Under the pieces are notes generated by a model. That model saw only the letters and a program-made list of their open reading frames with translations, did no database searches and had not been told where the DNA came from. Positions 7,038-15,795 of a DNA stretch of 21,162 nt are shown here, one piece after another. Source of the DNA: Oscillospiraceae bacterium (lineage in GTDB: Bacteria > Bacillota > Clostridia > UMGS1883); NCBI GenBank assembly GCA_022508735.1, contig JAFLUQ010000018.1:2101-23262 (forward strand), given 5' to 3'. A program made the translations under genes and the position numbers. Positions within the stretch are counted from its first letter, which is position 1, and every line of letters begins with the position of its first letter.

Positions 7038-8351
7038 ATGGAAATTAGAGAATTAAATGAAATATGGAGTAATTTTCTTCCTGTAATAGAGGAGGAGTGT
7101 ACCCCTGTCGCCTTCAACACGTGGATAAAGACCCTTGTCCCCATAAGCTGTGATAACGGTCTTTTGGTTTTAAAGACTACTAATGAAATAAATAAAAAGT
7201 TTATTTATAAGCGCTATGAAGAACTCATAAAACAAACCTTCAAGATCATAACCGGGATATATCCGGAATTGAAAATCGTAGTTGAATCTCAGCAGGAAGA
7301 GGAGAGTTCAAAGAGGCCTGAGCCTCAAAACAAATATGATAAATACACCTTTGACAACTTCATAGTCGGCGGCAGTAATCAAATGGCACAGGCCGTATGC
7401 GTGGCGGTAGCTGATGAGCCGGAAGATGTGCAGTATAATCCGATTTTTATTTACGGTGGTGTGGGTCTCGGAAAAACGCACCTTATACATGCAATAAAGA
7501 ACTATATCAACGAAAATAATCCTGATGTCAAAATAGCCCTTGTTACCTCGGAAAACTTTACCAATGAGCTGGTAGACTCCATAAGAGAAAACCGATCCTC
7601 CGAATTCCGTGAAAAGTACAGAAATATTGATGTGCTTTTGATAGACGACATACAGTTTATAGCAGGAAAAAAGAGTATAGAAGAAGAATTTTTCAACACC
7701 TTCAATGTTCTGCACGAGTCTAACAAACAAATAGTTATCACAAGCGATCGACCGCCGGAGGAGATTAAAACCCTTGAGGAAAGACTTATATCTCGTTTCA
7801 GATGGGGTTTACAGTGTGACATCCAGCCGCCTGATTTTGACACTAAGCTGGCCATTCTCAAAAACAAAGCTACTGAAATGAATCTTGAGCTTGACGATCA
7901 GATATTCTATAGGATATGTGAAAGCCTTAACTCAAATATCCGCGAGCTTGAGGGTGCCTTAAATAAAATCATGGCCTACAAGAGCCTTGTTAACAGGGAG
8001 ATAACCATCGAGCTTGCCGAAGAAGCCCTTAAAGAATTCGGGCCAAAGGATACGGCTGACATTACTCCGGAATATATCATTGAACAATGCTCAAAGGCCT
8101 TTGGTGTTCCTACTGCTGAGCTATACAGCGACAACCGTAAGAAAGAGGTATCAGGCGCCAGAAAGACTACTATGTTTATAATAAGGGAAATTCTTGGTAT
8201 GTCCTTCCCTAAGATCGGCGCACTTTTTGGCAAAGATCATTCCACAGCCATGTACGCTATCAAGAGTGTGGAAAACCAAATCTCAGCTGATCCGGCTCTC
8301 AAGATGGACATCAGAGAAATTATAAAGAACATAAAAAATGAAAATAATTAA
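7038..8351 (+). CDS. dnaA: Chromosomal replication initiator protein DnaA
   Basis: DnaA is the AAA+ initiator that binds DnaA boxes at oriC, opens the duplex and helps load DnaB; it also regulates transcription. The 437-residue protein has domain I (1-80), a short charged linker (about 84-100), the AAA+ domain with Walker A GGVGLGKT (140-147), Walker B VLLIDD (199-204) and the sensor region ERLISRF (248-254), and the C-terminal helix-turn-helix domain with signature FPKIGALFGKDHSTAMYA (390-407). In the base-contacting D-H-T-T position of the family it reads D400-H401-S402-T403. The ATG has GAGGAGA 8 nt upstream. A promoter and a DnaA-box-rich leader precede it; dnaN follows after 182 nt, which holds the second origin half. 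Confidence 0.98.
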   Translation: MEIRELNEIWSNFLPVIEEECTPVAFNTWIKTLVPISCDNGLLVLKTTNEINKKFIYKRYEELIKQTFKIITGIYPELKIVVESQQEEESSKRPEPQNKYDKYTFDNFIVGGSNQMAQAVCVAVADEPEDVQYNPIFIYGGVGLGKTHLIHAIKNYINENNPDVKIALVTSENFTNELVDSIRENRSSEFREKYRNIDVLLIDDIQFIAGKKSIEEEFFNTFNVLHESNKQIVITSDRPPEEIKTLEERLISRFRWGLQCDIQPPDFDTKLAILKNKATEMNLELDDQIFYRICESLNSNIRELEGALNKIMAYKSLVNREITIELAEEALKEFGPKDTADITPEYIIEQCSKAFGVPTAELYSDNRKKEVSGARKTTMFIIREILGMSFPKIGALFGKDHSTAMYAIKSVENQISADPALKMDIREIIKNIKNENN

Positions 8352-8365
8352 CAAAATGACCTGTT

Positions 8366-8463
8366 AAATCCACAGCATATTGAAAACTCTCTCCACACAA
8401 TTTCAACAGGGATAATGGAAATATATTTGTCAATATAATGGGACAAGCAGGAGATTTTAACAG
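8366..8463 (+). other. oriC: oriC, second DnaA-box cluster (dnaA-dnaN gap)
   Basis: Box-like sites AAATCCACA (8366-8374), CTCTCCACA (8389-8397), ATTTCAACA (8400-8408) and ATTTTAACA (8455-8463) all point toward the triplet array at 8476. The arrangement resembles the B. subtilis incC half of the origin. Individual sites match the consensus poorly; the clustering and position carry the call. Confidence 0.65.
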
Positions 8464-8475
8464 TTTCTCCAGCCC

Positions 8476-8499
8476 CTACTGCTACTAAATCTATTAATA
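8476..8499 (+). other. Candidate DnaA-trio unwinding element
   Basis: After a DnaA-box-like site and a short GC-rich patch (CCAGCCCC), the top strand reads in triplets CTA-CTG-CTA-CTA-AAT-CTA-TTA-ATA. DnaA-trios are defined as repeated 3'-GAT-5' triplets on the strand DnaA binds, which is CTA on the complement. The order box, GC patch, trios, AT-rich DNA matches the basal unwinding system described for B. subtilis in the same intergenic position. Confidence 0.65.
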
Positions 8500-8533
8500 A
8501 TCTTTAATCTTTTCTTTTAAAGGAGTATGCCTT

Positions 8534-9643
8534 ATGAAATTTTACTGTGACACGGAAAAGTTGAATTCCGCCCTTAATCTGGTTTCCCGTGCAGTGGAGA
8601 ATAGCGCCGTTTCTCCCCACTTGGAGGGCGTGCTGCTGGAAGCATCCGGCGGCTCACTCACTCTCAAGGGAAATAATATGGAAATAGCAATTGAAACAGC
8701 CATCCCGTCAAACGTAGCCGACGACGGAGCTATAGTAGTAAACTGTAAGATGCTTCTGGATATAGTAAAGCGTCTGCCAAAAGACGTGGTTGAAATATTT
8801 GTAAACGACAAGAATAACGTATCTATTAACTGCCTGAACTCAGATTATATGGTAGTTGGTCTCCCCGCGGAGGAATATCCCGACATACCTTCGGTGGAGC
8901 CGGAATGTGAAATAAAAATAGCTTCTCCTGTTCTAAAGGACATGATAAATAAAACTATATTTGCCGTCAGTACAAATCCCGACGAGGTGAGAAAGGTGCT
9001 TAAGGGCTCGCTCTTTGAGGTAGAGGGCGGCGATCTTACTGTTGTATCGGTAGACCTGGTAAGACTGGCCATGATAAAGAAGCCGATAGAAAATCAGGTC
9101 GGAGAAACCGTAAAGTTCATCGTACCAGGAAAAACTCTTAATGATTTAAAGAGTATGCTTAAAGACGATGAAGAAAATATAGTTAAAATTAGTGTGGCAA
9201 AAAATCAGGCTTTGTTTGACTGCGGCGGCTTCCGACTGACAACAAGGCTCATTGACGGTGAGTATTTTAACTATAAGCAGATAATTCCCAGACAGTTTAA
9301 AGTTGAATTTACAGTAGAAGGCCGCTCCTTCATAAAGACCATTGAAAGAGTAGAGCCTATAATCGATGATATAAGTAAAAATCCAATAAAGCTCACTTTT
9401 GTAGATGGAAGGATAAAAGTTAAATGCGAAACTCAGCTGGGTCGGGTGAACGACATGGTGGAGTGTGGCTATAACGAAGAAGAAATGACTATCGGCTTCA
9501 ATTACCGCTATATCCACGACGCTGTGGTACGCTGTGAGGACGAACAGATAGAGTTTAAAATGAATTCTCCCCTCAATCCTATCATCATAGACTGCCCTGA
9601 GGACGAAAGCTATATGTTCATGGTGCTGCCTGTAAGGCTCTAA
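8534..9643 (+). CDS. dnaN: DNA polymerase III subunit beta (sliding clamp)
   Basis: DnaN forms the ring-shaped dimer that tethers DNA polymerase III to DNA and recruits other replication and repair proteins through its hydrophobic pocket. The 369-residue protein has the usual three-fold clamp length, begins MKFYCDTEKLNSALNLVSRAV and ends with the typical clamp C-terminus MFMVLPVRL, which contributes to the partner-binding pocket. The ATG follows AAAGGAG by 9 nt. The upstream gap holds the second origin half; a TATAAT at 8434-8439 lacks a recognisable -35. yaaA follows with its ribosome site overlapping the dnaN stop, so dnaN heads the dnaN-yaaA-recF-remB group. Confidence 0.98.
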   Translation: MKFYCDTEKLNSALNLVSRAVENSAVSPHLEGVLLEASGGSLTLKGNNMEIAIETAIPSNVADDGAIVVNCKMLLDIVKRLPKDVVEIFVNDKNNVSINCLNSDYMVVGLPAEEYPDIPSVEPECEIKIASPVLKDMINKTIFAVSTNPDEVRKVLKGSLFEVEGGDLTVVSVDLVRLAMIKKPIENQVGETVKFIVPGKTLNDLKSMLKDDEENIVKISVAKNQALFDCGGFRLTTRLIDGEYFNYKQIIPRQFKVEFTVEGRSFIKTIERVEPIIDDISKNPIKLTFVDGRIKVKCETQLGRVNDMVECGYNEEEMTIGFNYRYIHDAVVRCEDEQIEFKMNSPLNPIIIDCPEDESYMFMVLPVRL

Positions 9644-9657
9644 GGAGGGCGGGCTTC

Positions 9658-9870
9658 GTGGAAATAAATATTTCAACCGAATATATCAAGCTTGACTCGG
9701 CAATGAAGCTGGCCGGGGCCGTTATGATGGGCAGCGATGCAAAGTATGTGATACAAAGCGGTGAGGTCAAGGTAAACGGAGAGGTTGAGACCCGCCGCGG
9801 ACGCAAGCTCCGCCCGGGTGACAGCTTCAGCTTCGATGGCCGTGAGTACACCGTTAAGGCAGAATCATGA
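9658..9870 (+). CDS. yaaA: S4-domain RNA-binding protein YaaA
   Basis: A 70-residue protein made of a single S4 RNA-binding fold; the family sits between dnaN and recF in most Bacillota and is thought to act in ribosome assembly. The S4 core is visible as IKLDSAMKLAGAVMMGSDAK (11-30), then the VKVNGEVETRRGRKLRPGD segment (36-54). The start is GTG, supported by AAGGAGGG (9642-9649), which overlaps the dnaN TAA and lies 8 nt upstream. The stop overlaps the recF start as ATGA, so yaaA and recF are probably translationally coupled. Confidence 0.93.
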   Translation: MEINISTEYIKLDSAMKLAGAVMMGSDAKYVIQSGEVKVNGEVETRRGRKLRPGDSFSFDGREYTVKAES

Positions 9871-10949
9871 AAATTGAAAGACTCTCACTAAAAAATTTCC
9901 GTAATTATGAAGATGAGACCCTGAATTTCACCGATGGGACAAATCTTATATGCGGAAAAAACGGCATGGGAAAGACCAACGCCCTTGAGGCTATATATTA
10001 TTTTTCACAGGGACGAGGTTTTCGCGGCAATAGCAAAGAGGCTATAAGAAGCGGCCAAGAAAGCGCTTCAGTTAACTTGGCCTTCAGCTCGAAGGACAGA
10101 GATTTTGAAGGTTATATACGTTTTGACGGCAAGCAAAAGAAAATATTGTTAAATGATATAGAGCTGAAAAAGACAAGTCAGCTCATAGGAAATTTTAGCT
10201 GTGTGCTTTTTACGCCCGATGAGATGAATCTTGTCAAGGGATCTCCCGATGTGCGCCGCCGATTTATGGACAGCTCTATAATACCGCTTCGGCCGGCATA
10301 TCTTTCGCTTTTAATTCGATATAATCTGATACTAAAGCAAAAGAGCAGTCTGCTGCGCGCAAGCGATATTCGCTATGCGGACTATTCAATGCTGCCTGTT
10401 TTTAATCAGCAACTTGCCGAGACCGGGTCTAAGATAATATCGGTGAGAAGGAGCTATATTGAAAGAATAAAGGGTCCGGCAAAGGAGGCTCAGCTTGAAA
10501 TATCCTCCGGTGCGGAAAGTCTTGATATCTCATACAGCTCAGGTGTGCATTCCGAGGGAAACATTGAAGATATAAAAGAGGCCTTTATTAAAAAGCTATC
10601 TGAAATGGAGGATAGCGAGAAAGAAAACAAAATATGCTTTGTCGGCCCGCATCGTGACGATCTGGTGTTTAAAATAAACGGAAAAAACGCCCGCAGCTTT
10701 GCCAGTCAGGGCCAACAGCGCAGTATAGTGATCTGCATGAAGTCGGCCCAAATGGAGCTGTTAAAGGATGAGACAGGAGAATATCCGGTGCTGCTTCTCG
10801 ACGATATAATGAGTGAACTGGACCGTGAACGCAGGGATTTCCTTACAGGAAAAATAGAAGGTAAGCAGGTTATTATTACCTGCACCGATATTGACAAGGG
10901 CCGGACTTACGACAATATAATCAGAATAGAGAACGGAAGGGTCATTTGA
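9867..10949 (+). CDS. recF: DNA replication and repair protein RecF
   Basis: RecF is an SMC-like ATPase that, with RecO and RecR, loads RecA onto gapped DNA at stalled forks. The 360-residue protein starts MKIERLSLKNFRNY, has Walker A GKNGMGKT (30-37), the ABC signature FASQGQQRS (about 275-283) and Walker B with the D-loop LLLDDIMSELD (about 307-317). Length and motif order are normal. Its ATG overlaps the yaaA stop, and remB begins on the base after its TGA, so it is in the middle of a tightly packed operon. Confidence 0.97.
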   Translation: MKIERLSLKNFRNYEDETLNFTDGTNLICGKNGMGKTNALEAIYYFSQGRGFRGNSKEAIRSGQESASVNLAFSSKDRDFEGYIRFDGKQKKILLNDIELKKTSQLIGNFSCVLFTPDEMNLVKGSPDVRRRFMDSSIIPLRPAYLSLLIRYNLILKQKSSLLRASDIRYADYSMLPVFNQQLAETGSKIISVRRSYIERIKGPAKEAQLEISSGAESLDISYSSGVHSEGNIEDIKEAFIKKLSEMEDSEKENKICFVGPHRDDLVFKINGKNARSFASQGQQRSIVICMKSAQMELLKDETGEYPVLLLDDIMSELDRERRDFLTGKIEGKQVIITCTDIDKGRTYDNIIRIENGRVI

Positions 10950-11195
10950 ATGTATCTTCATCTTGGCGGACAAACAGTGGTTAGAGAGAGGGATATTGTG
11001 GCAATACTTGATTTGGAGACCACTTCTGTCAGCAAAAAAACAAAAGAATTTTTAAGAATTAATGAAAAAATGGGGCTTATGGAAAATATCTCAGACGATA
11101 TACCTAAGTCATATGTCATATGCAATGAAAACGGAAATACAAAAATTTATATTTCCCAAATTTCTTCGGCAACATTGTTAAAGAGAACAGAATAG
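10950..11195 (+). CDS. remB: RemB-like extracellular matrix regulator (DUF370)
   Basis: An 81-residue DUF370 protein beginning MYLHLGGQTVVRERDIVAIL. In B. subtilis the member between recF and gyrB is RemB (YaaB), related to RemA, a DNA-binding activator of biofilm-matrix operons; the role in Clostridia is not established. The first half (1-45) carries the conserved VVRERDIVAILDLET segment; the second half is less conserved and ends in a short basic tail. The ATG directly follows the recF TGA with no separate strong ribosome site, implying coupling to recF. Position recF-remB-gyrB supports the name. Confidence 0.88.
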   Translation: MYLHLGGQTVVRERDIVAILDLETTSVSKKTKEFLRINEKMGLMENISDDIPKSYVICNENGNTKIYISQISSATLLKRTE

Positions 11196-11280
11196 AATTT
11201 GTATAGACTGTTGAAATAATAAAGTAGAGTAATAAAGATATTTTTTGATAGTGATTTAATATGAGAGAGGATTGATCATT

Positions 11281-13206
11281 TTGGAGGAAAAAACAACTAA
11301 GGTTTATGACGAGAGCCAAATACAGGTGCTTGAGGGCCTTGAAGCCGTTCGCAAAAGGCCCGGTATGTATATCGGCTCTACGGGTGAAAACGGCCTCCAC
11401 CATCTTGTATATGAAATTGTGGACAACAGTATTGATGAGGCGTTGGCCGGTTACTGCACACATATTGAAGTAGAAATAGGTGAAGAAAATACCATAACTG
11501 TAACCGACAACGGCCGTGGAATTCCAACAGGTATCCACCCCCAGCAGGGTATATCCACTGTTGAGGTCATTCATACGGTGCTTCACGCCGGCGGTAAGTT
11601 TGGCGGCGACGGTTATAAGGTCAGCGGCGGCCTCCACGGTGTTGGCGCCAGCGTGGTTAACGCGCTCAGCGAATGGTTTGAAGTGTGGGTTCATGACGGA
11701 AAAAATATCCACTACCAGAAATATGAACGCGGTACCCCTGTTGAGCCGCTGAAGATAATAGGTGAAACTGACCACACAGGCACAACTACTCGCTTTAAGC
11801 CGGACAGTGAAATTTTTGATGTGCTGGTGTTCGACTATGAGGTATTGCTCCGTAGAATGAGGGAGCAGGCCTTCCTTAACAAAGGAATTCGCATAACACT
11901 CACTGATAAGCGTGAAGAGGATCGCAGTGAAAGCCTTATGTACGAGGGTGGTATCGTGTCCTTCGTAGAATATATCAACCGTACAAAGGAAGTGCTGCAT
12001 CCCGGTGTTATCTATCTTGAGGCCGAGCGCGACGACATGAACGTTGAGATAGCCATGCAGTATAACACCGACTATAACGAGGTAATAGTTTCCTTCGCCA
12101 ATAATATACATACGACGGAGGGCGGATATCACGAAACAGGCTTTAAAAACGCGCTGACTAAGATAATAAATGATTACGGAAAAAAATATAATCTGATAAA
12201 GGACGGCGATAAAAAGCTCAGCGGCGAGGACGTCCGTGAGGGAATGACCGCTATAATTTCCGTTAAAATAGCAGAAGCCCAATTTGAAGGTCAGACCAAG
12301 ACAAAGCTTGGAAATATTGAGGTTCGTTCGCTGGTGGAAAATAGCATGAACGAAACACTTTCCACCTATTTTGAGGAAAATCCGGCCGTTGCCCGCGCTA
12401 TTATAGATAAGGCCATGACCGCTAACCGCGCACGTGAAGCAGCCAGAAAGGCCCGCGAGCTGACGAGACGCAAAAATTCTCTTGAAAATACAACACTTCC
12501 CGGCAAGCTGGCCGACTGCATAGAGAACGGTATTGAACGCACAGAGATATATATCGTCGAGGGAGACTCTGCGGGCGGCAGCGCCAAGCAGGGCCGAGAC
12601 AGAAATTTCCAGGCTATTCTTCCACTTTGGGGAAAGATGCTTAACGTTGAAAAAGCCCGTGCAGACAAGGTTTACGGCAACGACAAGCTCACTCCGGTAA
12701 TAACAGCCCTTGGCGCCGGTATAGGCGACGATTTCGATATATCTAAGCTGAGGTACGGCAAAATCATAATAATGGCCGATGCCGATGTGGACGGCAGCCA
12801 TATCCGTACGTTACTTTTGACCTTCTTCTTCAGATTCATGCGGCCGTTGGTAGAACAGGGACATGTGTATCTGGCGCAGCCGCCCCTGTTTAAAAATAAA
12901 AAGGGTAAGGAAGAAAGCTATACCTACACAGAGGAGGAGCAGGAAAAAGCTCTCCGCGACTTCCGCGAGAAGTACGGCGACGACGTAAAAATTGACATTC
13001 AGCGATATAAAGGTCTTGGTGAAATGGATCCCGAACAGCTTTGGGAAACAACAATGAACCCGGAGACTCGGAATATGCTGCGTGTTACCATGGAAGACGC
13101 CGTTGCAGCCGACGAGATTTTCACCATACTTATGGGCGATAAGGTTGAACCCCGCCGGGAATTTATTGAGGTAAATTCCAAGTATGTGACAAATCTTGAT
13201 ATATAA
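11281..13206 (+). CDS. gyrB: DNA gyrase subunit B
   Basis: GyrB is the ATPase subunit of DNA gyrase, which with GyrA introduces negative supercoils. The 641-residue protein has the GHKL ATPase domain (HLVYEIVDNSIDEALAG at 41-57; GRGIPTGIHP; GGLHGVGASVVNALS), a transducer domain, and the TOPRIM domain with EGDSAGGSA (427-435), PLWGKMLNVEKAR and the metal-binding DADVDGSHI. It has the short Gram-positive C-terminus ending near QRYKGLGEMDPEQLWETTM. I chose the TTG at 11281: GAGAGG (11265-11270) is 10 nt upstream, whereas the in-frame TTG at 11272 abuts that site. There are 85 nt after remB in which I see no convincing promoter or terminator. gyrA follows by 21 nt. Confidence 0.97.
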   Translation: MEEKTTKVYDESQIQVLEGLEAVRKRPGMYIGSTGENGLHHLVYEIVDNSIDEALAGYCTHIEVEIGEENTITVTDNGRGIPTGIHPQQGISTVEVIHTVLHAGGKFGGDGYKVSGGLHGVGASVVNALSEWFEVWVHDGKNIHYQKYERGTPVEPLKIIGETDHTGTTTRFKPDSEIFDVLVFDYEVLLRRMREQAFLNKGIRITLTDKREEDRSESLMYEGGIVSFVEYINRTKEVLHPGVIYLEAERDDMNVEIAMQYNTDYNEVIVSFANNIHTTEGGYHETGFKNALTKIINDYGKKYNLIKDGDKKLSGEDVREGMTAIISVKIAEAQFEGQTKTKLGNIEVRSLVENSMNETLSTYFEENPAVARAIIDKAMTANRAREAARKARELTRRKNSLENTTLPGKLADCIENGIERTEIYIVEGDSAGGSAKQGRDRNFQAILPLWGKMLNVEKARADKVYGNDKLTPVITALGAGIGDDFDISKLRYGKIIIMADADVDGSHIRTLLLTFFFRFMRPLVEQGHVYLAQPPLFKNKKGKEESYTYTEEEQEKALRDFREKYGDDVKIDIQRYKGLGEMDPEQLWETTMNPETRNMLRVTMEDAVAADEIFTILMGDKVEPRREFIEVNSKYVTNLDI

Positions 13207-13227
13207 CAGCAGAAAGGAGCAGACCCA

Positions 13228-15732
13228 ATGCCTTCAGATATTAACGGACAGGAATTTAATGCCGGTAACATCACTGATGTTGAGCTTGTCAATGAGATGA
13301 AAAGCTCATACATTCAGTACGCCATGAGCGTTATCGTCAGCCGTGCTCTCCCCGATGTGCGTGATGGACTTAAACCTGTTCATAGAAGAATATTATATAC
13401 GATGTATCAGGCAGGCTATACGCCTGATAAGCCCTATAAGAAGTGTGCCGCTACTGTCGGTGACGTGCTTGGTAAATATCATCCGCACGGAGACGCTTCA
13501 GTTTATGACGCAATGGTACGTATGGCACAGGATTTTTCACTGCGCTATCCATTGATAGACGGGCATGGAAATTTCGGTAGTGTGGACGGAGACCCGCCCG
13601 CGGCCTACAGATATACCGAGTCCCGCATGAGTAAAATATCTCTTGAGACATTAAGCGATATCGACAAGGAAACTGTCGATTTTATGGATAATTACGACGG
13701 CAGTCTTCGCGAACCTGTAGTTTTGCCGTCACGCCTGCCTCAGCTGCTCATAAACGGCAGCTCCGGTATTGCCGTAGGTATGGCGACAAATATTCCGCCA
13801 CATAACCTGACTGAGGTCATTGACGGAACTATAGCTTATATCGATAATCGCGATATCTCTATTGATGAACTGATAAATTATATAAAGGGTCCGGACTTCC
13901 CCACGGCCGGTCTTATTATGGGCCGGAGCGGTATCCGTGCGGCTTACCACACCGGGCGCGGAAAAATTCTTATGCGCTCCCGTGCTGAGATAGAGGGTGA
14001 GGACGGTCAAAAGCAGCGTATTATTGTTACTGAGATCCCATATCAGGTAAATAAGGCCCGTCTTATAGAGAAGATCGCCGAGCTGGTAAGAGAAAAGCGC
14101 CTTGAGGGCATAAGCGGCCTGCGTGATGAGTCTGACCGTGACGGTATGCGCATAGTTATTGAAATAAAGCGCGACGCCAACGCCAATGTTGTACTTAACA
14201 ACCTGTATAAGAATACCCAGATGCAGGAAAGCTTCGGAGTTATCATGCTGGCCATTGTGGACGGTCAGCCCAAGGTTCTGAACCTGAAAGAGGTAATTGA
14301 AAATTATGTACTGTTTCAGGAAGATGTTATCAAGCGCCGCACGGCATACGATCTGGACAAGGCTAAGGCCCGCGCCCATATTTTAGAGGGTCTGCTCATC
14401 GCTCAGGATAATATCGATGAAATTATAAAAATCATCCGTGAAAGCTACGATGATGCCCGTGAAAGATTGATGGAGCGTTTCGGTCTTTCCGAAGAACAGG
14501 CAAAGGCTATACTTGATATGCGCCTTGCCCGTTTGCAGGGATTGGAAAAAGAAAAAATCGAAAATGAGTACAGTGAACTGCTGGAGAAAATACGCTATTA
14601 TACCGATGTGCTTCAAAATGAGAGCATGGTACTTGACATAATCAAGCAGGAGCTGACGGTTATCAAGGAGCGTTACGGCGACGAGCGCCGCACCGAAATA
14701 ACCAATATGGTGGATGATATCGATATTGAAGATCTGATCGAGGAGGAGGAGAATGTTATAACTCTTACTCACTTCGGTTATGTGAAGCGTATGCCCACCT
14801 CCACTTACAAAAGTCAACGCCGCGGCGGCCGCGGAATAACCGGTCTTCAGACCCGTGAAGAAGATTATGTGGAGACTATATTCTCGTCCTCAACGCACAA
14901 TAATATACTGTTCTTTACCAATCGTGGAAGAATGTATCGCCTGAAGGCCTATCAGCTTCCCGAGGCGGGACGTCAGGCCCGCGGCACAGCCATTATCAAT
15001 TTGCTGCCTATCGAGAATGGAGAAAAGATCACGGCAGTTATTCCACTGCGTACATTTGAAGAGGGTAAATTCCTCTTTATGTGCACCAGAAACGGCGTTA
15101 TCAAAAAGACCAATCTTATGGATTATAATACGGCACGAAAGGGTGGCCTTAATGCGATAGTCCTCGACGAAGACGATGAGCTCATCCGCGTTGAGCTCTC
15201 TGACGGCGACAATGAGATAGTTGTTGCAACTCACGACGGTATGGCCATTCGCTTTAATGAAAGTAATGTGCGCCCCATGGGCAGAGTTACCCGCGGTGTT
15301 AAGGCTATATCTTTGCGTGAAGGCGACTATGTTGTTGGTATGTGCGTACCGAAGGAAGGCGGCGAGCTGCTGCTCGTCAGCGAAAACGGCTTTGGTAAGC
15401 GCACCGGGCTTGATGCTTATCGTGTGCAGAACCGCGGCGGTATGGGCCTTCGCACCTATAAGATCACTGAACAGACCGGAAATGTTATAGGTCTCAGCTG
15501 TGTGACCGATGACGATGACATACTGATGATCACAAGTGAGGGCATTGTTATACGTATCCGTGCAGCCGAAATCAGCACTATCGGCCGAAATACCAAGGGC
15601 GTGCGCCTTATGCGCCTAAGTGACGATGTTAAGGTAGTGAGCATTGCCAGAACCGACCGCGACGATGAGGAGGAAACCGAAGCCGTGGCCGAGACGGAAG
15701 CTGTAGAAGATGAAGATTCTACAGAAGAATAA
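13228..15732 (+). CDS. gyrA: DNA gyrase subunit A
   Basis: GyrA is the DNA breakage-reunion subunit of gyrase. The 834-residue protein has the winged-helix/tower region with catalytic Tyr129 (AAYRYTESR, equal to E. coli Tyr122), the quinolone-resistance region GKYHPHGDASVYDAMVRMAQ (82-101), a coiled coil (about 410-480) and a C-terminal pinwheel domain that contains the GyrA box QRRGGRG (530-536), which marks it as gyrase rather than ParC. The tail is very acidic (about 810-834), as in several GyrA proteins. The residue matching E. coli Ser83 is Ala90. The ATG follows AAAGGAG by 9 nt. A strong terminator ends the gyrBA unit. Confidence 0.98.
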   Translation: MPSDINGQEFNAGNITDVELVNEMKSSYIQYAMSVIVSRALPDVRDGLKPVHRRILYTMYQAGYTPDKPYKKCAATVGDVLGKYHPHGDASVYDAMVRMAQDFSLRYPLIDGHGNFGSVDGDPPAAYRYTESRMSKISLETLSDIDKETVDFMDNYDGSLREPVVLPSRLPQLLINGSSGIAVGMATNIPPHNLTEVIDGTIAYIDNRDISIDELINYIKGPDFPTAGLIMGRSGIRAAYHTGRGKILMRSRAEIEGEDGQKQRIIVTEIPYQVNKARLIEKIAELVREKRLEGISGLRDESDRDGMRIVIEIKRDANANVVLNNLYKNTQMQESFGVIMLAIVDGQPKVLNLKEVIENYVLFQEDVIKRRTAYDLDKAKARAHILEGLLIAQDNIDEIIKIIRESYDDARERLMERFGLSEEQAKAILDMRLARLQGLEKEKIENEYSELLEKIRYYTDVLQNESMVLDIIKQELTVIKERYGDERRTEITNMVDDIDIEDLIEEEENVITLTHFGYVKRMPTSTYKSQRRGGRGITGLQTREEDYVETIFSSSTHNNILFFTNRGRMYRLKAYQLPEAGRQARGTAIINLLPIENGEKITAVIPLRTFEEGKFLFMCTRNGVIKKTNLMDYNTARKGGLNAIVLDEDDELIRVELSDGDNEIVVATHDGMAIRFNESNVRPMGRVTRGVKAISLREGDYVVGMCVPKEGGELLLVSENGFGKRTGLDAYRVQNRGGMGLRTYKITEQTGNVIGLSCVTDDDDILMITSEGIVIRIRAAEISTIGRNTKGVRLMRLSDDVKVVSIARTDRDDEEETEAVAETEAVEDEDSTEE

Positions 15733-15740
15733 ATAAAATC

Positions 15741-15780
15741 AAAAAATAAGGTCAAATCCTTGGATTTGACCTTATTTTTT
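15741..15780. terminator. Bidirectional intrinsic terminator between gyrA and the LRR gene
   Basis: A perfect 19-bp inverted repeat: arms 15741-15759 and 15762-15780, separated by two bases, with A6 at one end and T6 at the other. Read from either strand it gives a GC-containing stem followed by a T run, so it serves both convergent genes, gyrA (stop at 15732) and the LRR gene (stop at 15796). Confidence 0.92.
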
Positions 15781-15795
15781 GATTAATATCGCAAG

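Noticed and set aside
8434..8439. TATAAT ahead of dnaN as a dnaN promoter
   Set aside because: No -35-like hexamer at 16-18 nt; in an AT-rich origin a lone TATAAT is weak evidence.
11196..11280. Promoter for gyrB in the remB-gyrB gap
   Set aside because: TTGAAA at 11211 has no acceptable -10 at the right distance; TATAGA at 11202 has no -35. The gap is long enough for one, but I cannot support it.
11116..12801. 561-codon open frame on the minus strand opposite gyrB
   Set aside because: It is antisense to an unmistakable gyrB with all motifs, shows no family resemblance and no ribosome site; long antisense frames are common opposite well-conserved genes.
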